A stretch of 64,000 nt of DNA from Bacillus vallismortis (GCF_004116955.1 NZ_CP026362.1:1590501-1654500), one strand, 5' to 3'. Numbered from the stretch's first letter, positions 34,906 to 43,474 are shown. Notes: generated from the letters alone by a model not told the origin. Translations and numbers: made by a program.

Positions 34906-35700
34906 CTACGTTAATTTAGCGATTAATAGTATAGTAATATCAAACACCAGATGCACTATGTATCCAATAAAAAAGTTACCTGACCGGGAAAACAAAAGAA
35001 TTTGCATTAATGTAAAAGGTAAGCCGATTAAAAAAACGCATTGAAGAACATTACCGTTATATACTGCCAAATGCGCTAGGCCAAAAATTAAAATTGCAGG
35101 GATTAAAGATATTATTACTACAATTTTATTGTTAAGTTTCAGTTTTAAAAACAATAAAAAGAAAAAGTAATACACAGAAAAGAACAGAATTTGCTCTGCC
35201 ATAAGACTAATCGATAAACTATAAAAAGTAATACCGATTGGATCCTCAACTGCAGGATTTGCACTTGGCTTTATTCCTTTTAGTAAGAGACCTATGTTTA
35301 CCGATAGTATAATCTCCGTTAATACTCCCAAAATTATATAAATCAATATTCTTGAAAATTTCACTTTAAAGAATAAAGCTCGGTAATTGCCTTTAAAAAC
35401 ATAGATAAAACTTAGAAGCAAGGGAAACGTCTGAAATACAGGCAACACCAAATTTGCTATTAAGATATTCCCTTGGGATATTCTCAGTATAAAATTGCCA
35501 ACATGCTCAAAATAAATTACATAGGTAATCCATGATAATGATACAGAAAAAAGTACAAAAAGCTTCAAAAAACCTACTCTGTTTAATAATTGCTCTGTTT
35601 CAATCAATGTCCTCTTAATCGAGTTTATATTATACTTAATAAATTCTCTAAATGAATCAGTATCTTTTTGATAAGAAGTTGAAGTTTGATTTACTTTCAA
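34906..35700 (-). CDS. CPBP (Abi)-like multi-pass membrane protein
   Basis: 264 aa, seven or eight membrane helices. C-terminal elements ISLMAEQILFF, IFGLAHLAVYNG and GYIVHLVFDI resemble motifs 1-3 of CPBP intramembrane proteases (EExxxR, FxxxH, HxxxN/D), but motif 1 has only one Glu and no Arg, so catalysis is doubtful. CPBP proteins process prenylated or bacteriocin-like peptides or give immunity. TTG 35700, SD GAGGAG. Confidence 0.65.
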   Translation of the reverse strand: MKVNQTSTSYQKDTDSFREFIKYNINSIKRTLIETEQLLNRVGFLKLFVLFSVSLSWITYVIYFEHVGNFILRISQGNILIANLVLPVFQTFPLLLSFIYVFKGNYRALFFKVKFSRILIYIILGVLTEIILSVNIGLLLKGIKPSANPAVEDPIGITFYSLSISLMAEQILFFSVYYFFFLLFLKLKLNNKIVVIISLIPAILIFGLAHLAVYNGNVLQCVFLIGLPFTLMQILLFSRSGNFFIGYIVHLVFDITILLIAKLT

Positions 35701-35875
35701 TTTACACGTTCTCCTCAGATCCGCTCTATTAGTGTTCCTCTCTCATTTTTTTGTTTAGCTTGAACCCAATTAACATTGACTACCCAGATGGAAAATATAA
35801 AATTCTTGCACCCATTATATACTTAACGCGGTACTTGACCCACTATAAATACCTGTATTTCTGTGCTTCTTAACT

Positions 35876-35983
35876 TCAAGTTAAGTATACTAGAAGGTCA
35901 GCTAAAGTCCCCATAAGCCATGCAATACCTGGATTAAAGAAATCTGTTAGGGCTTCAAATAATTGCCCTTTAATTGATAGCAC
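35876..35983 (-). CDS. Short hydrophobic peptide with four-codon leader ORF
   Basis: 35 aa from GTG 35983 (SD AAGGG); MLSIKGQLFEALTDFFNP then GIAWLMGTLADLLVYLT, a single membrane-length helix. Directly before it a perfect SD (AAAGGGGTGA) drives TTG-TCC-AGC-TTT-TAA (35990-36004), whose stop overlaps the SD of the peptide. The layout suggests translational control of a small membrane-active peptide. Confidence 0.45.
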   Translation of the reverse strand: MLSIKGQLFEALTDFFNPGIAWLMGTLADLLVYLT

Positions 35984-36019
35984 AATCCCTTAAAAGCTGG
36001 ACAATAATTTCACCCCTTT

Positions 36020-36151
36020 TCAAAGCCGCTTCCATTCAACGTACTCAAACCGATTTTGATACAGGTCTTCAAGTATGGTAGCCCATTCAATCCAACCTTC
36101 TGCAACAATGCTTTTCTTTTTCTCATCCTCAATCCACTCTATCCAGTACAC
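36020..36151 (-). CDS. Small Trp/Glu-rich protein (43 aa)
   Basis: GTG 36151 with SD TAGGAGTG. MYWIEWIEDEKKKSIVAEGW then EWATILEDLYQNRFEYVEWK. Not recognised; good start context and tight fit between neighbours make it a likely gene. Confidence 0.58.
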   Translation of the reverse strand: MYWIEWIEDEKKKSIVAEGWIEWATILEDLYQNRFEYVEWKRL

Positions 36152-36161
36152 TTGAACACTC

Positions 36162-36377
36162 CTAACGCTTTACGACTTGAATTTCTCTTACCTCACATTG
36201 AACATTACACTTTGTTTTAAGCTCACTTGCTACCTCAATGACTTCATACATTGTTTGTAATTTAGAAGCTCCGTGGAGGTCGCTAGATGTCAAATAACCG
36301 TCCTCATCTAACTTAAATGATTTGAAATATTCCTTGTTTTCAAACTGCAGTACATAAAAATAATCAATCAAAGGCAT
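36162..36377 (-). CDS. Unknown small protein
   Basis: 71 aa, alpha/beta (LIDYFYVLQFENKEYFKSF ... EVREIQVVKR). ATG 36377, SD AGAGGTT. 3 nt after the membrane-protein gene upstream, with the 43-aa gene following, so one operon. Confidence 0.6.
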   Translation of the reverse strand: MPLIDYFYVLQFENKEYFKSFKLDEDGYLTSSDLHGASKLQTMYEVIEVASELKTKCNVQCEVREIQVVKR

Positions 36378-36380
36378 AAA

Positions 36381-36632
36381 TCAACCTCTTTTAAATAATT
36401 TTATAATCCTCATAGCTAATGGCAGTAAACCAATTAACATGAAAAAGGCAATCACATTAAGCTTATTTTTGAAAAAGAGGCTGGCCAAATTCCTTTCCAT
36501 GCCTGCTGCTGTTTCTTTTTCCATGAGTTCTTTAAACTCTTTATCATAGACCTGATCAACAAAAATAAACTTAGTGCCAGTCAACAATCCAACTCCAAGC
36601 CAGATAATTAAAAAATAAGCTAATCCAATCAT
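36381..36632 (-). CDS. Two-pass membrane protein
   Basis: 83 aa; membrane helices at residues 3-25 and 57-76 with a charged extracytoplasmic or cytoplasmic loop. ATG 36632, SD AGGGAGGG. Confidence 0.63.
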   Translation of the reverse strand: MIGLAYFLIIWLGVGLLTGTKFIFVDQVYDKEFKELMEKETAAGMERNLASLFFKNKLNVIAFFMLIGLLPLAMRIIKLFKRG

Positions 36633-36702
36633 TTGTTCCCTCCCTATATCGAACGAAATTTGCTATTCTTAAATATGTTGAATAAATTATGTGGGTGATC
36701 TT

Positions 36703-36882
36703 GTGGAAGAGAAATATGAAACAAACGGGTATGATACTACTATCGTTTATGATTACAAAGAGTATCCTGATGTAAAATACGGCCGCTGCGACAATTGTGA
36801 TTACACTTTATTCAAAAGCTCTGTGAAGAGTGGAATTTTCTTGCGCGAGTGTCGGCGATGCGGTATGAAAAAGAGCATTTAG
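36703..36882 (+). CDS. Zinc-ribbon protein
   Basis: 59 aa from GTG 36703 (SD GGGTGAT). CDNC and CRRC (about 30-53) form a classic zinc ribbon. Plus strand, isolated between two leftward units. -35-like TTGCTA and -10-like TAAATT lie upstream with 17-bp spacing. Confidence 0.62.
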   Translation: MEEKYETNGYDTTIVYDYKEYPDVKYGRCDNCDYTLFKSSVKSGIFLRECRRCGMKKSI

Positions 36883-36895
36883 TTCAATGCTCTTT

Positions 36896-37816
36896 TCAGT
36901 AAAATTCTGTGCCTATTTCATAAATTTTAATAGTAGGAACAACTGCTTCACCATCAAAAGTTTCGATAGTCTCCTTTCCAATCGCAGTTGCTTTAACACC
37001 AACAAGAACAGATCTTTTTTCAGAAGTGCCTGCTTCAATTTGCTTTTTTAATTCCCAGGTTATACTCCCAACATCACTTTTCACAGTTTTTTTCCCAATA
37101 TAACATTTTATAATGCCTTTGTTTGCATCTCTTAAAAGAAAATAAGGGTTAGCCAATTTAAGATGTCGCCACTCTGACATCCATAGATAACCTAACAAAT
37201 AAAAAGCATGACCAAGTTTTTCATTTTCAATATCATTAATTAATTTCCCTCGATCCTGTATCCAGTAAAGAACACACTGATCTTTCAATTCTCCATATAT
37301 CTTTCTTTGAATCTCCTTATCATATGCAGCAAGTTCTTTTTTCAAAGTAAAGAAAGATCTCACGCTAATAAGCTTTTGAATATAAGGTTTAGTATGTTCC
37401 TTTATTGACTTATTTACAGTTACAGCGGCATGATTGGAAATTACAGTATTAGAAGTCCCCCTATTATTAAAATAAGTTTGCTCTTCTTCTAGTGGCACAA
37501 CCCACTTTACCTCATCGTATTTTGTCCTTTTTTCATTTACTTCAATTACATCCACATATTCATCAGGAATTAGATAACTACAACCATTTATATGGTTGTT
37601 TGGTTCACCGTTTGGTAGTCTCCGCAAAAAGAAATATGGTTTAGGATTCTTACCACAACCCTTATTATGACTTAATTTAGCGTTACAATTTGTATTTGGA
37701 CAATAAAAAACTTGGCTTCTATCCTTCATTATTTTTGTGACATCTCTTGCATAAATCGATTTTAAAGTTCCATTTACCTTTATAAGTGCTTTTTGAATTG
37801 ATCTTCCTCTCCCCAT
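36896..37816 (-). CDS. Unknown protein with N-terminal Cys-rich region
   Basis: 306 aa. FYCPNTNCNAKLSHNKGCG and HINGCSYL suggest a zinc-bound N-terminal domain, as in some nucleic-acid-associated phage and competence proteins. ATG 37816 with SD TGGAGGTAA. I cannot name a family. Confidence 0.62.
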   Translation of the reverse strand: MGRGRSIQKALIKVNGTLKSIYARDVTKIMKDRSQVFYCPNTNCNAKLSHNKGCGKNPKPYFFLRRLPNGEPNNHINGCSYLIPDEYVDVIEVNEKRTKYDEVKWVVPLEEEQTYFNNRGTSNTVISNHAAVTVNKSIKEHTKPYIQKLISVRSFFTLKKELAAYDKEIQRKIYGELKDQCVLYWIQDRGKLINDIENEKLGHAFYLLGYLWMSEWRHLKLANPYFLLRDANKGIIKCYIGKKTVKSDVGSITWELKKQIEAGTSEKRSVLVGVKATAIGKETIETFDGEAVVPTIKIYEIGTEFY

Positions 37817-37921
37817 TGTAGTTACTTACCTCCATTTAATTTTCTTTTAATTACGAATGAGGATGGGAAAAGTTTCAAACTTCTTTATAAAACACTTCTT
37901 TCATCTTGATTCTTTATGCTC

Positions 37922-38260
37922 TCAATTCCGTAAGAATATAGAATCCCAGAACCAATAAATTAAAGCTGCAACAATGCTCATAATGTAATAATTTAAGCTT
38001 TTTAGCACAGCAAGAGCACTTGTTGGATTAGTCACAACAAAGAACGTTAACGCAGCTACAAAAGCTATTACGATGTAAATAATAAGATTAAGAAAATTAA
38101 ACTTTCTGACCCTTCTTCTTAGCAACACTTGCAAAGGGACGGCAAACACCAAGTAAGTGATTAAAGCGTAAAATGCAATGATGGCAATTGTGACTAATGC
38201 TATTGCCATAAAACCAGAGTAAACAAACAGATACAGACCAAAGATTAGACCAAATGACAA
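37922..38260 (-). CDS. Membrane protein with WDS[IV]F tail (start uncertain)
   Basis: 112 aa from TTG 38260, four membrane helices, ending ALIYWFWDSIFLRN. A paralogue lies at 40879 (ending FIFWVWDSVFMQN). Comparison suggests the frame really begins about 19 codons earlier: an ideal SD GGAGG sits 7 nt before a TTA codon at 38318 in frame, as if a TTG start had mutated to TTA. Confidence 0.55.
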   Translation of the reverse strand: MSFGLIFGLYLFVYSGFMAIALVTIAIIAFYALITYLVFAVPLQVLLRRRVRKFNFLNLIIYIVIAFVAALTFFVVTNPTSALAVLKSLNYYIMSIVAALIYWFWDSIFLRN

Positions 38261-38348
38261 ACTTGAAAACGCTAGAGTATAAACATAACTGTTTAACGCT
38301 TTTTGATTGAGGCTTAAATCAGCACCTCCGCTTGTTTCACATTTCCCT

Positions 38349-38366
38349 TTAAAATCGTAGTTTTAT
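38349..38366. promoter_or_regulatory. SPBRE-like box
   Basis: TTAAAA-N6-TTTTAT. Confidence 0.6.
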
Positions 38367-38783
38367 TTAGTCTTGAGAAAGTTTGTCAAAATCTCTTTCT
38401 TTCATTTCAGGTAAAGTTAGATTAATCCCTAACATATTTATTAATTCTTGTACATATCTTTTAATTGCAAGCATATCAAATGGAAAATCGAAATCAAATT
38501 CCTCTTTAACGCTTAGAATATCCATTGAATACGAACAATTATGCTTCATACCCAAAAGATCATCATTAAAGCTTAGTACATCTTTATATGATTGATCAGA
38601 TAACTCAAAGTGAGTAACTAAATAAACACTAATATGGTTACCACCTTGAGAATCAAAATCCTCTAATCTTTCCTCAAGTACTAATAAAAATGCAGATCTC
38701 TCATCATCACTTAAGACCAATTGAAAAAATTCTAAGTTTCTTAGTTTCAATAACCGTTTAAATCTTGTGTGTTGTGCCCTCAT
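38367..38783 (-). CDS. Unknown acidic protein
   Basis: 138 aa, alpha/beta, with RRLL-type basic N-terminus (TRFKRLLKLRNLEFF) and acidic remainder. ATG 38783 with SD AGGAAAGG some distance upstream. Lies downstream of the DUF3885-like gene. Confidence 0.58.
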   Translation of the reverse strand: MRAQHTRFKRLLKLRNLEFFQLVLSDDERSAFLLVLEERLEDFDSQGGNHISVYLVTHFELSDQSYKDVLSFNDDLLGMKHNCSYSMDILSVKEEFDFDFPFDMLAIKRYVQELINMLGINLTLPEMKERDFDKLSQD

Positions 38784-38828
38784 AATCTAATTCTGCCTTT
38801 CCTGGTATAAATCGTTTTAGAAAGAGTA

Positions 38829-39470
38829 TTACATGTATTTATATTCTTCTACCCAGTTGTGATATTTTTCATAAAGTGGACGTATTCGTTTGAAATCAAG
38901 AGCTATGACTTCACATCCTCGGTCATCATAGATAAAGAAAATAATGTCTTTTGTAATGTTCACAAAGAAAACATCAGGGTAATCAATTGAGTAACCCCCG
39001 AATCTCGGTTTCAATGGAAAATCTTCATTACTGGCTGCTTTAAGTAGTTCAGTTACATGTAAGTCTCGAGGTTTGCATAACAAGGAAAATTGTTGCATCT
39101 CGTATTCTTCAGCTTCATCTATCTCAAAGGGGTAGGAATATGTCTTTACTTGAATTTGATTTAAATAATTTTTACACTTTAGAAACGGTTGATACACCTT
39201 CAATTTTTTTATAAATTTGTCGTTGGTTTTGTGCTTATACATATTCGTCACAAGGAATATGTCATCGTTTTGTTCAAATAATTCATTGAAAATGGTTGAG
39301 ATTTGCTCATATACAAACCGAAATCTCTTAAGATTCAATTCTTCATTCTCTTTGAGTTGGTAAATATTTTCCCCAAGACACAAATGGATTCCTATGCTCC
39401 ATTGATTATAGATGCTAGGAATTAATTCGAGTCTTGGAAACCTTTCCTCCATATACCCCATTAAATTCAT
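38829..39470 (-). CDS. DUF3885-like protein
   Basis: 213 aa. The C-terminal run YPDVFFVNITKDIIFFIYDD RGCEVIA, then RIRPLYEKYHNWVEEY, is the signature I associate with DUF3885 of Bacillus, a family often found near toxin/immunity loci; function unproven. ATG 39470. Own promoter at 39557-39585 with an SPBRE box just upstream. Confidence 0.68.
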   Translation of the reverse strand: MNLMGYMEERFPRLELIPSIYNQWSIGIHLCLGENIYQLKENEELNLKRFRFVYEQISTIFNELFEQNDDIFLVTNMYKHKTNDKFIKKLKVYQPFLKCKNYLNQIQVKTYSYPFEIDEAEEYEMQQFSLLCKPRDLHVTELLKAASNEDFPLKPRFGGYSIDYPDVFFVNITKDIIFFIYDDRGCEVIALDFKRIRPLYEKYHNWVEEYKYM

Positions 39471-39556
39471 TCACACATTCTCACTTTCGGTTAATCGAAT
39501 AGCAATTTTTTGAATCACTCGCTTTTTGCCTTCCTATAACAATTAAAAATTATGGA

Positions 39557-39585
39557 ATAACAGGAGTGTTTCATTTAAATGTCAA
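39557..39585 (-). promoter_or_regulatory. Promoter of the DUF3885-like gene
   Basis: -35 TTGACA (39580-39585), 17-bp spacer, -10 TGTTAT (39557-39562). Confidence 0.6.
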
Positions 39586-39599
39586 CATACTCTTTTTTG

Positions 39600-39617
39600 A
39601 TAAAAGAATGATTTTAT
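39600..39617. promoter_or_regulatory. SPBRE-like box
   Basis: ATAAAA-N6-TTTTAT, 15 bp upstream of the -35 at 39585. Confidence 0.6.
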
Positions 39618-39725
39618 AGTGATTTTATTTTTGTACTCTAATTGCTTCATTCACATAATTGTTTTTTGAAATGATACGTCTCTGCTCTCCATCTTCCTGT
39701 TTTCATTGGTTTGCCTTGATTAGTT

Positions 39726-39950
39726 TTAACCGCCTTTATTTAGATTGGAAAACACTTCTGTAGAAGTCAATTTAATTTCATCAGCAAATGTAATCAACTT
39801 CTCTAAATCGTCTTTATCAAAGAACTCGGGGTCAGTATTCTTAAGAGTTTCATTTGCATTATTTAGCATTAAAAGTAATTGTTCAATTTCTTCAAATGGA
39901 TTCAATTTATTTGGTTCAACTGGTGAAAAATCAGAGTTTGTTGGTTCCAT
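39726..39950 (-). CDS. Small acidic protein
   Basis: 74 aa, very acidic, helical second half (FEEIEQLLLMLNNANETLKN). ATG 39950, SD AAGGAGA. Function unknown; acidity is compatible with DNA mimicry or a protein antitoxin, which is speculation. Confidence 0.6.
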   Translation of the reverse strand: MEPTNSDFSPVEPNKLNPFEEIEQLLLMLNNANETLKNTDPEFFDKDDLEKLITFADEIKLTSTEVFSNLNKGG

Positions 39951-39968
39951 ATTTATCTCCTTATCAAG

Positions 39969-39986
39969 TTAAAAGTACGATTTTAT
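39969..39986. promoter_or_regulatory. SPBRE-like box
   Basis: TTAAAA-N6-TTTTAT. Confidence 0.6.
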
Positions 39987-40020
39987 GTAGACCTAAAAAA
40001 CTTGTAATTCTTTCCTAACC

Positions 40021-40269
40021 TTATAACTTTAGTATACCATTTTTTCCCGAGTGATCGATATGGTTATGATCTTTTTGGAATAGTAACAATTCATGTAGCT
40101 CAATGTTTAGGTATGTACAGACTTTATCTAACAGCTCTCTTGGATACCGTTCCATTTCATCTCTGTATAGCTTCCTGACAGTCGGATACTCATGATCAAT
40201 ATCTCTGGATAGTTGCCTAATACTAATCCTTCTTTCGTCTAATATGAGCCTTAAATTTGATTTAATCAA
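40021..40269 (-). CDS. XRE-family HTH regulator
   Basis: 82 aa. [30 protein letters not shown] is a helix-turn-helix, followed by [22 protein letters not shown] 40269, SD AGAGGTGAG. Paired TGATCA sites lie just upstream, probably its own operator. Confidence 0.72.
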   Translation of the reverse strand: MIKSNLRLILDERRISIRQLSRDIDHEYPTVRKLYRDEMERYPRELLDKVCTYLNIELHELLLFQKDHNHIDHSGKNGILKL

Positions 40270-40292
40270 TCGTTCTCACCTCTGATTACTTT

Positions 40293-40313
40293 TGATCACT
40301 TAAAATGATCATT
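40293..40313. promoter_or_regulatory. Putative operator of the adjacent HTH gene
   Basis: TGATCA (40293-40298) and the palindrome AATGATCATT (40304-40313), 24 bp upstream of the HTH start. Confidence 0.5.
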
Positions 40314-40363
40314 AAACTTATAATATTGGCCAAGGTTATCGTTCTCCTTGACCCTGTGGAACA

Positions 40364-40807
40364 TTAAAAAGGATAGTCGTCCGGCTCTTCATGGTCAAAT
40401 CCATAAGTGCCTTTTATTTTCACATCTCCGCATCCTGGATTTTTTGTAATCTCTAGAGAGTGATTTTTATATGGATCTCCCTCTACTCTGTCTGTTGCAG
40501 TAAAATCAAAGTGGTTTCCTGTGAATTCTTTTACACTCCTTGGGAAAACCCATCCACCCAGAGTTATTCTGTTGATTGTCATTGTTAGAGTACAACCTTC
40601 AGCATCAAAAACCGTAAACTTGTACCACAACCAAGTGGGATAGTAGTTCTCGTTATCATAATCAGCCATCGAAAACCCAGTAGATTCCTCTGTCATAGTA
40701 AAACTCACTTTCTTGTATTCAGTTGTAATCTTAGCAGTAGCACTGTTAACATAAAAACCTGAGATTAAGCCAAAGCAAATCAAAGTCAAAACGAATAACC
40801 TTTTCAT
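40364..40807 (-). CDS. Secreted protein of unknown function
   Basis: 147 aa from ATG 40807 (SD GGGGAGGAG), starting MKRLFVLTLICFGLISGFYV: a signal peptide with likely cleavage after ATA. No lipobox. The mature part is beta-rich with two Cys that may form a disulphide. Expressed from a phage it may alter the lysogen's surface; not recognised. Confidence 0.65.
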   Translation of the reverse strand: MKRLFVLTLICFGLISGFYVNSATAKITTEYKKVSFTMTEESTGFSMADYDNENYYPTWLWYKFTVFDAEGCTLTMTINRITLGGWVFPRSVKEFTGNHFDFTATDRVEGDPYKNHSLEITKNPGCGDVKIKGTYGFDHEEPDDYPF

Positions 40808-40878
40808 TCCCTCTCCTCCCCTCACCTAATTATAGCATAATTTGGTAATTCGGAAAGGTAGTGATAACTGAGATTACT

Positions 40879-41256
40879 TTACGCTATTTTTGCCTTGTTT
40901 TGCATAAAAACTGAGTCCCAGACCCAAAAGATAAAAGCAAATGAAATGCTAAACAAGTAAATTTCGTATGACAATAGAATCCCTAAGGTGTTAATTGGAT
41001 CAGTGATTAAAGCGAAGAATAACCATACTAAGAAGGAAAAGAATAAGTATATGAATAAATATTTCAGGCTAAACCTTTTTGGCTTACGATTTAAAAAATA
41101 TTGAACAGGCGTTGCAAAGATTAAATAAAATATATAGAGAATGGCACTTATTAGAATGTATGGATAGTAACCATTATAATCGATGCAAAAAACATAAACA
41201 GCAGCAGCAGATAACGCAGACAAGACATGAACAAACATGATCCTAAAAACTTGCAT
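40879..41256 (-). CDS. Membrane protein with WDSVF tail, paralogue of 37922 gene
   Basis: 125 aa from ATG 41256 (SD AAAGGGG), four membrane helices, ending FIFWVWDSVFMQNKAKIA. A longer frame to 41334 has no SD. Directly upstream, a strong SD (AAGGAGGCG) drives a 7-codon ORF in another frame (41274-41297, MMKKLLT) whose end precedes the SD of this gene, suggesting coupled translation. Confidence 0.6.
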   Translation of the reverse strand: MQVFRIMFVHVLSALSAAAVYVFCIDYNGYYPYILISAILYIFYLIFATPVQYFLNRKPKRFSLKYLFIYLFFSFLVWLFFALITDPINTLGILLSYEIYLFSISFAFIFWVWDSVFMQNKAKIA

Positions 41257-41318
41257 GTTTTTTATAACCCCTTTCATGTTAAAAGCTTCTTCATCATTGT
41301 CTAGACGCCTCCTTAAAA

Positions 41319-41507
41319 TCACTTTAAAATCCATGTTTTATTTGATCTCAGCTTCAATTTGCAAAAATCTCCTAATGGTTCAACACATATTACTTCGTAC
41401 ATACAGTCGTCATAAGTATTAAGAAGGACAGTTGTATCTTCTTTTATTTGACCTCTCTCTAACATGCTTTGTAATGAATTTATTAGCTGCTTTACGTTCA
41501 TAGACAT
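41319..41507 (-). CDS. Unknown small protein
   Basis: 62 aa; helical N-terminus (VKQLINSLQSMLERGQI) then beta strands (CMYEVICVEPLGDF). ATG 41507 with SD AAAGGGGAG. Confidence 0.62.
   Translation of the reverse strand: MSMNVKQLINSLQSMLERGQIKEDTTVLLNTYDDCMYEVICVEPLGDFCKLKLRSNKTWILK
41324..41341. promoter_or_regulatory. SPBRE-like box
   Basis: TTAAAA-N6-TTTTAT; overlaps the 3' end of the 41319 gene. Confidence 0.6.
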
Positions 41508-41510
41508 TAA

Positions 41511-41933
41511 TTAATCTCCCCTTTCTACTGAATTTCTCTGTATATTTCTTAGCCTCTGAGACAATGCCTGTTGATACTTCTTCCCTTCATTAGTTGCTGA
41601 ACAATCAATTAGGTTAAGCGTGTGGCCTCCTTTTTCAACAGTAGTCAATAATTGATCACCTACATCACGATTAACCCATTTTTTATGCCTTCTTTCTCCT
41701 AGGTATGAAAAACCAAAATTGTTTTGTGTATGTAAATTGACTATGCAACTGGATGAAAGACTTGCAATTGCAATTTTAGCAGCAAGGATTATTGATCTAT
41801 TTTGTGTCCGCTCTAAACAACTAAAATATGTTTCTTTCACAATTCCTTTGTATCTAAATATCACGATAGCTAAACCAGTTTTTTCAGGCGCAGTTTGTAG
41901 CACTCTGATGAAAATATCAATTTCCTTAGACAT
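41511..41933 (-). CDS. Possible degenerate RNase H-fold protein
   Basis: 140 aa from ATG 41933 (SD AAAAGGTGG). The order of strands and helix (IFIRVLQTAPEKTGLAIVIF, RSIILAAKIAIASL, IVNLHTQNNF, KKWVNRDVGDQLL) resembles ribonuclease HI, but the catalytic Asp/Glu residues are not where expected. Inference from fold pattern only. Confidence 0.5.
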   Translation of the reverse strand: MSKEIDIFIRVLQTAPEKTGLAIVIFRYKGIVKETYFSCLERTQNRSIILAAKIAIASLSSSCIVNLHTQNNFGFSYLGERRHKKWVNRDVGDQLLTTVEKGGHTLNLIDCSATNEGKKYQQALSQRLRNIQRNSVERGD

Positions 41934-42065
41934 AATATCCACCTTTTCTAGATTTTATATTATATCTAATTATCACATATTAAGACCAAAGCTCAATCAA
42001 TATATTATTGTCGCTTTTGTGTATGGAGTCAGCATGTAACCAACTTTTCAACCTTCTTTACAAAT

Positions 42066-42350
42066 TCAACAAACTGATTTTGGTCTTGAAGAATACCAAG
42101 CTTTCATATTCACCGGTAAAAAGCCATTGAGGGTTTCCCCATTTGTCTGTATCTCCATGATAAAACTTGATCCTTTTGTGTTTATCTCTTCATCTTCCTG
42201 AATTTCATAATGATACTCAATCAATTTCTTCAAAGAGTGGCTGTCCTTTATTTCTTTTGTATAAAAAGTTAATCCTTGATCCTCATATTGCTTTAGTTTA
42301 AAGCCTTTATCCAGTAAAAATTTAAGGTTGTTTTCATTTAACACTGTCAT
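42066..42350 (-). CDS. Unknown small protein
   Basis: 94 aa from ATG 42350 (SD GAGGGG). Helical start (ENNLKFLLDKGFKLKQYED), beta C-terminus with FIMEIQTNGETLNGFLPV. Unknown. Confidence 0.6.
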   Translation of the reverse strand: MTVLNENNLKFLLDKGFKLKQYEDQGLTFYTKEIKDSHSLKKLIEYHYEIQEDEEINTKGSSFIMEIQTNGETLNGFLPVNMKAWYSSRPKSVC

Positions 42351-42387
42351 CACTTAGAACCCCTCTCATTAAAGCTGCAGTAAGTAT

Positions 42388-42684
42388 TTAAATGTTCTCT
42401 TCGATTAAATTTTCTTTCAAAAGTTCTAATAGCTTATCAACATATTCTTTTTGATCTTCATTGAAGTAAGTGCTAAACAAATCATTCTTTTCAAAGTCAT
42501 CGAGTTTATCTTTAAGGCTTGAAATCTCATATAGTGTTTCAACTGGCTTCCCTTCAAAAACAAACTCAACACTTTCATCACCGTACAAAGTAATCGTTTC
42601 AAGCGCTTCTTTGATGTCTCCATTCCAGTTTTTCAAATAAAACAATTCCATTGACACGTCATACGATAGACCAATCGTGTACAT
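42388..42684 (-). CDS. Unknown acidic protein
   Basis: 98 aa from ATG 42684 (SD AAGGAGTG). Acidic, helical C-terminus (EDQKEYVDKLLELLKENL). Unknown. Confidence 0.6.
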   Translation of the reverse strand: MYTIGLSYDVSMELFYLKNWNGDIKEALETITLYGDESVEFVFEGKPVETLYEISSLKDKLDDFEKNDLFSTYFNEDQKEYVDKLLELLKENLIEENI

Positions 42685-42794
42685 GTTTAACACTCCTTAT
42701 TCCCTTAGAATTAATGATTATTGTTTCTTAAAAGACTTATTTGGGTTTAAACTGCTGTTTTATTTTGAATTCAAGTACCTCGTCGATACAAAAT

Positions 42795-43037
42795 TCACAT
42801 ATCACTTACCTTTTCCTTGCTTTTTGTTGATTTTTCTTGTATACGTTTCACGGTTATTTCAATAATATCTCCCGGCTCTGTATTCATTCCTAGATCAAAA
42901 TCTACCCCTGTCAAAAAGTCTGCCGCTTCAATCTCACTTCCTTTTTGAACAACAAGATACCAGCTGCCGGATTCTTCATCATATTTAACTTTACCTTTTA
43001 AATTTAGAATAGTGTTTAATTGCTCATTCTTAGACAT
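42795..43037 (-). CDS. Unknown small protein
   Basis: 80 aa, beta hairpins in the middle (GKVKYDEESGSWYLVVQKG), basic end. ATG 43037 with SD AAGGGG, right after an SPBRE box. Confidence 0.6.
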   Translation of the reverse strand: MSKNEQLNTILNLKGKVKYDEESGSWYLVVQKGSEIEAADFLTGVDFDLGMNTEPGDIIEITVKRIQEKSTKSKEKVSDM

Positions 43038-43049
43038 CTCATATACCCC

Positions 43050-43067
43050 TTAAAATTGTTGTTTTAT
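43050..43067. promoter_or_regulatory. SPBRE-like box
   Basis: TTAAAA-N6-TTTTAT, 13 nt from the start codon of the 42795 gene. Confidence 0.6.
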
Positions 43068-43074
43068 TCATAAC

Positions 43075-43317
43075 TTACAGTCGATTTTTAACATCATTTT
43101 TATAATTTGTTGCGTAGAAATATCCATCAGTACATTCAACTTTTACAATTGGTGTAAATTCATCTTTGTTATTTTCGTTTACTTCCTTATATTCATAGCC
43201 CTCAATAACCTCATTATCTAAAATGTATTCATATGTTCCTACGCAGTTAAATGTTGTTCCAATAATTTTCATTGCTTCATAAGTGTTTTTATTTGTTTTA
43301 ATAAATTCCATTTTCAT
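43075..43317 (-). CDS. Unknown small protein
   Basis: About 80 aa; start among ATG 43320, 43317 or 43311 after SD GAAGGG. Beta-rich core (MKIIGTTFNCVGTYEYILDN ... TDGYFYATNY). Unknown. Confidence 0.55.
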   Translation of the reverse strand: MKMEFIKTNKNTYEAMKIIGTTFNCVGTYEYILDNEVIEGYEYKEVNENNKDEFTPIVKVECTDGYFYATNYKNDVKNRL

Positions 43318-43331
43318 CATTTCCCTTCTGT

Positions 43332-43349
43332 TTAAAATATGCATTTTAT
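43332..43349. promoter_or_regulatory. SPBRE-like box
   Basis: TTAAAA-N6-TTTTAT; a TATATTTTTTGTATTTG element follows at 43354-43374. Confidence 0.6.
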
Positions 43350-43474
43350 AATGTTTATATTTTTTGTATTTGTTAATTGTATTATAACCTGATTACCCTT
43401 AATGATCAACCATTTATTATACATATTTTTTGTTTTTATATTATCTCTATAATAAATCGCTCATGAGGGGGTTT

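Noticed and set aside
35700..35875. Additional gene between the CPBP-like gene and the 35-aa peptide
   Set aside because: No frame with an SD; only the palindrome CTTAACTT-C-AAGTTAAG (35869-35885) stands out.
39471..39725. 19-codon minus-strand ORF (MKTGRWRAETYHFKKQ...)
   Set aside because: Only a weak SD; the stretch is better explained by the promoter and SPBRE box.
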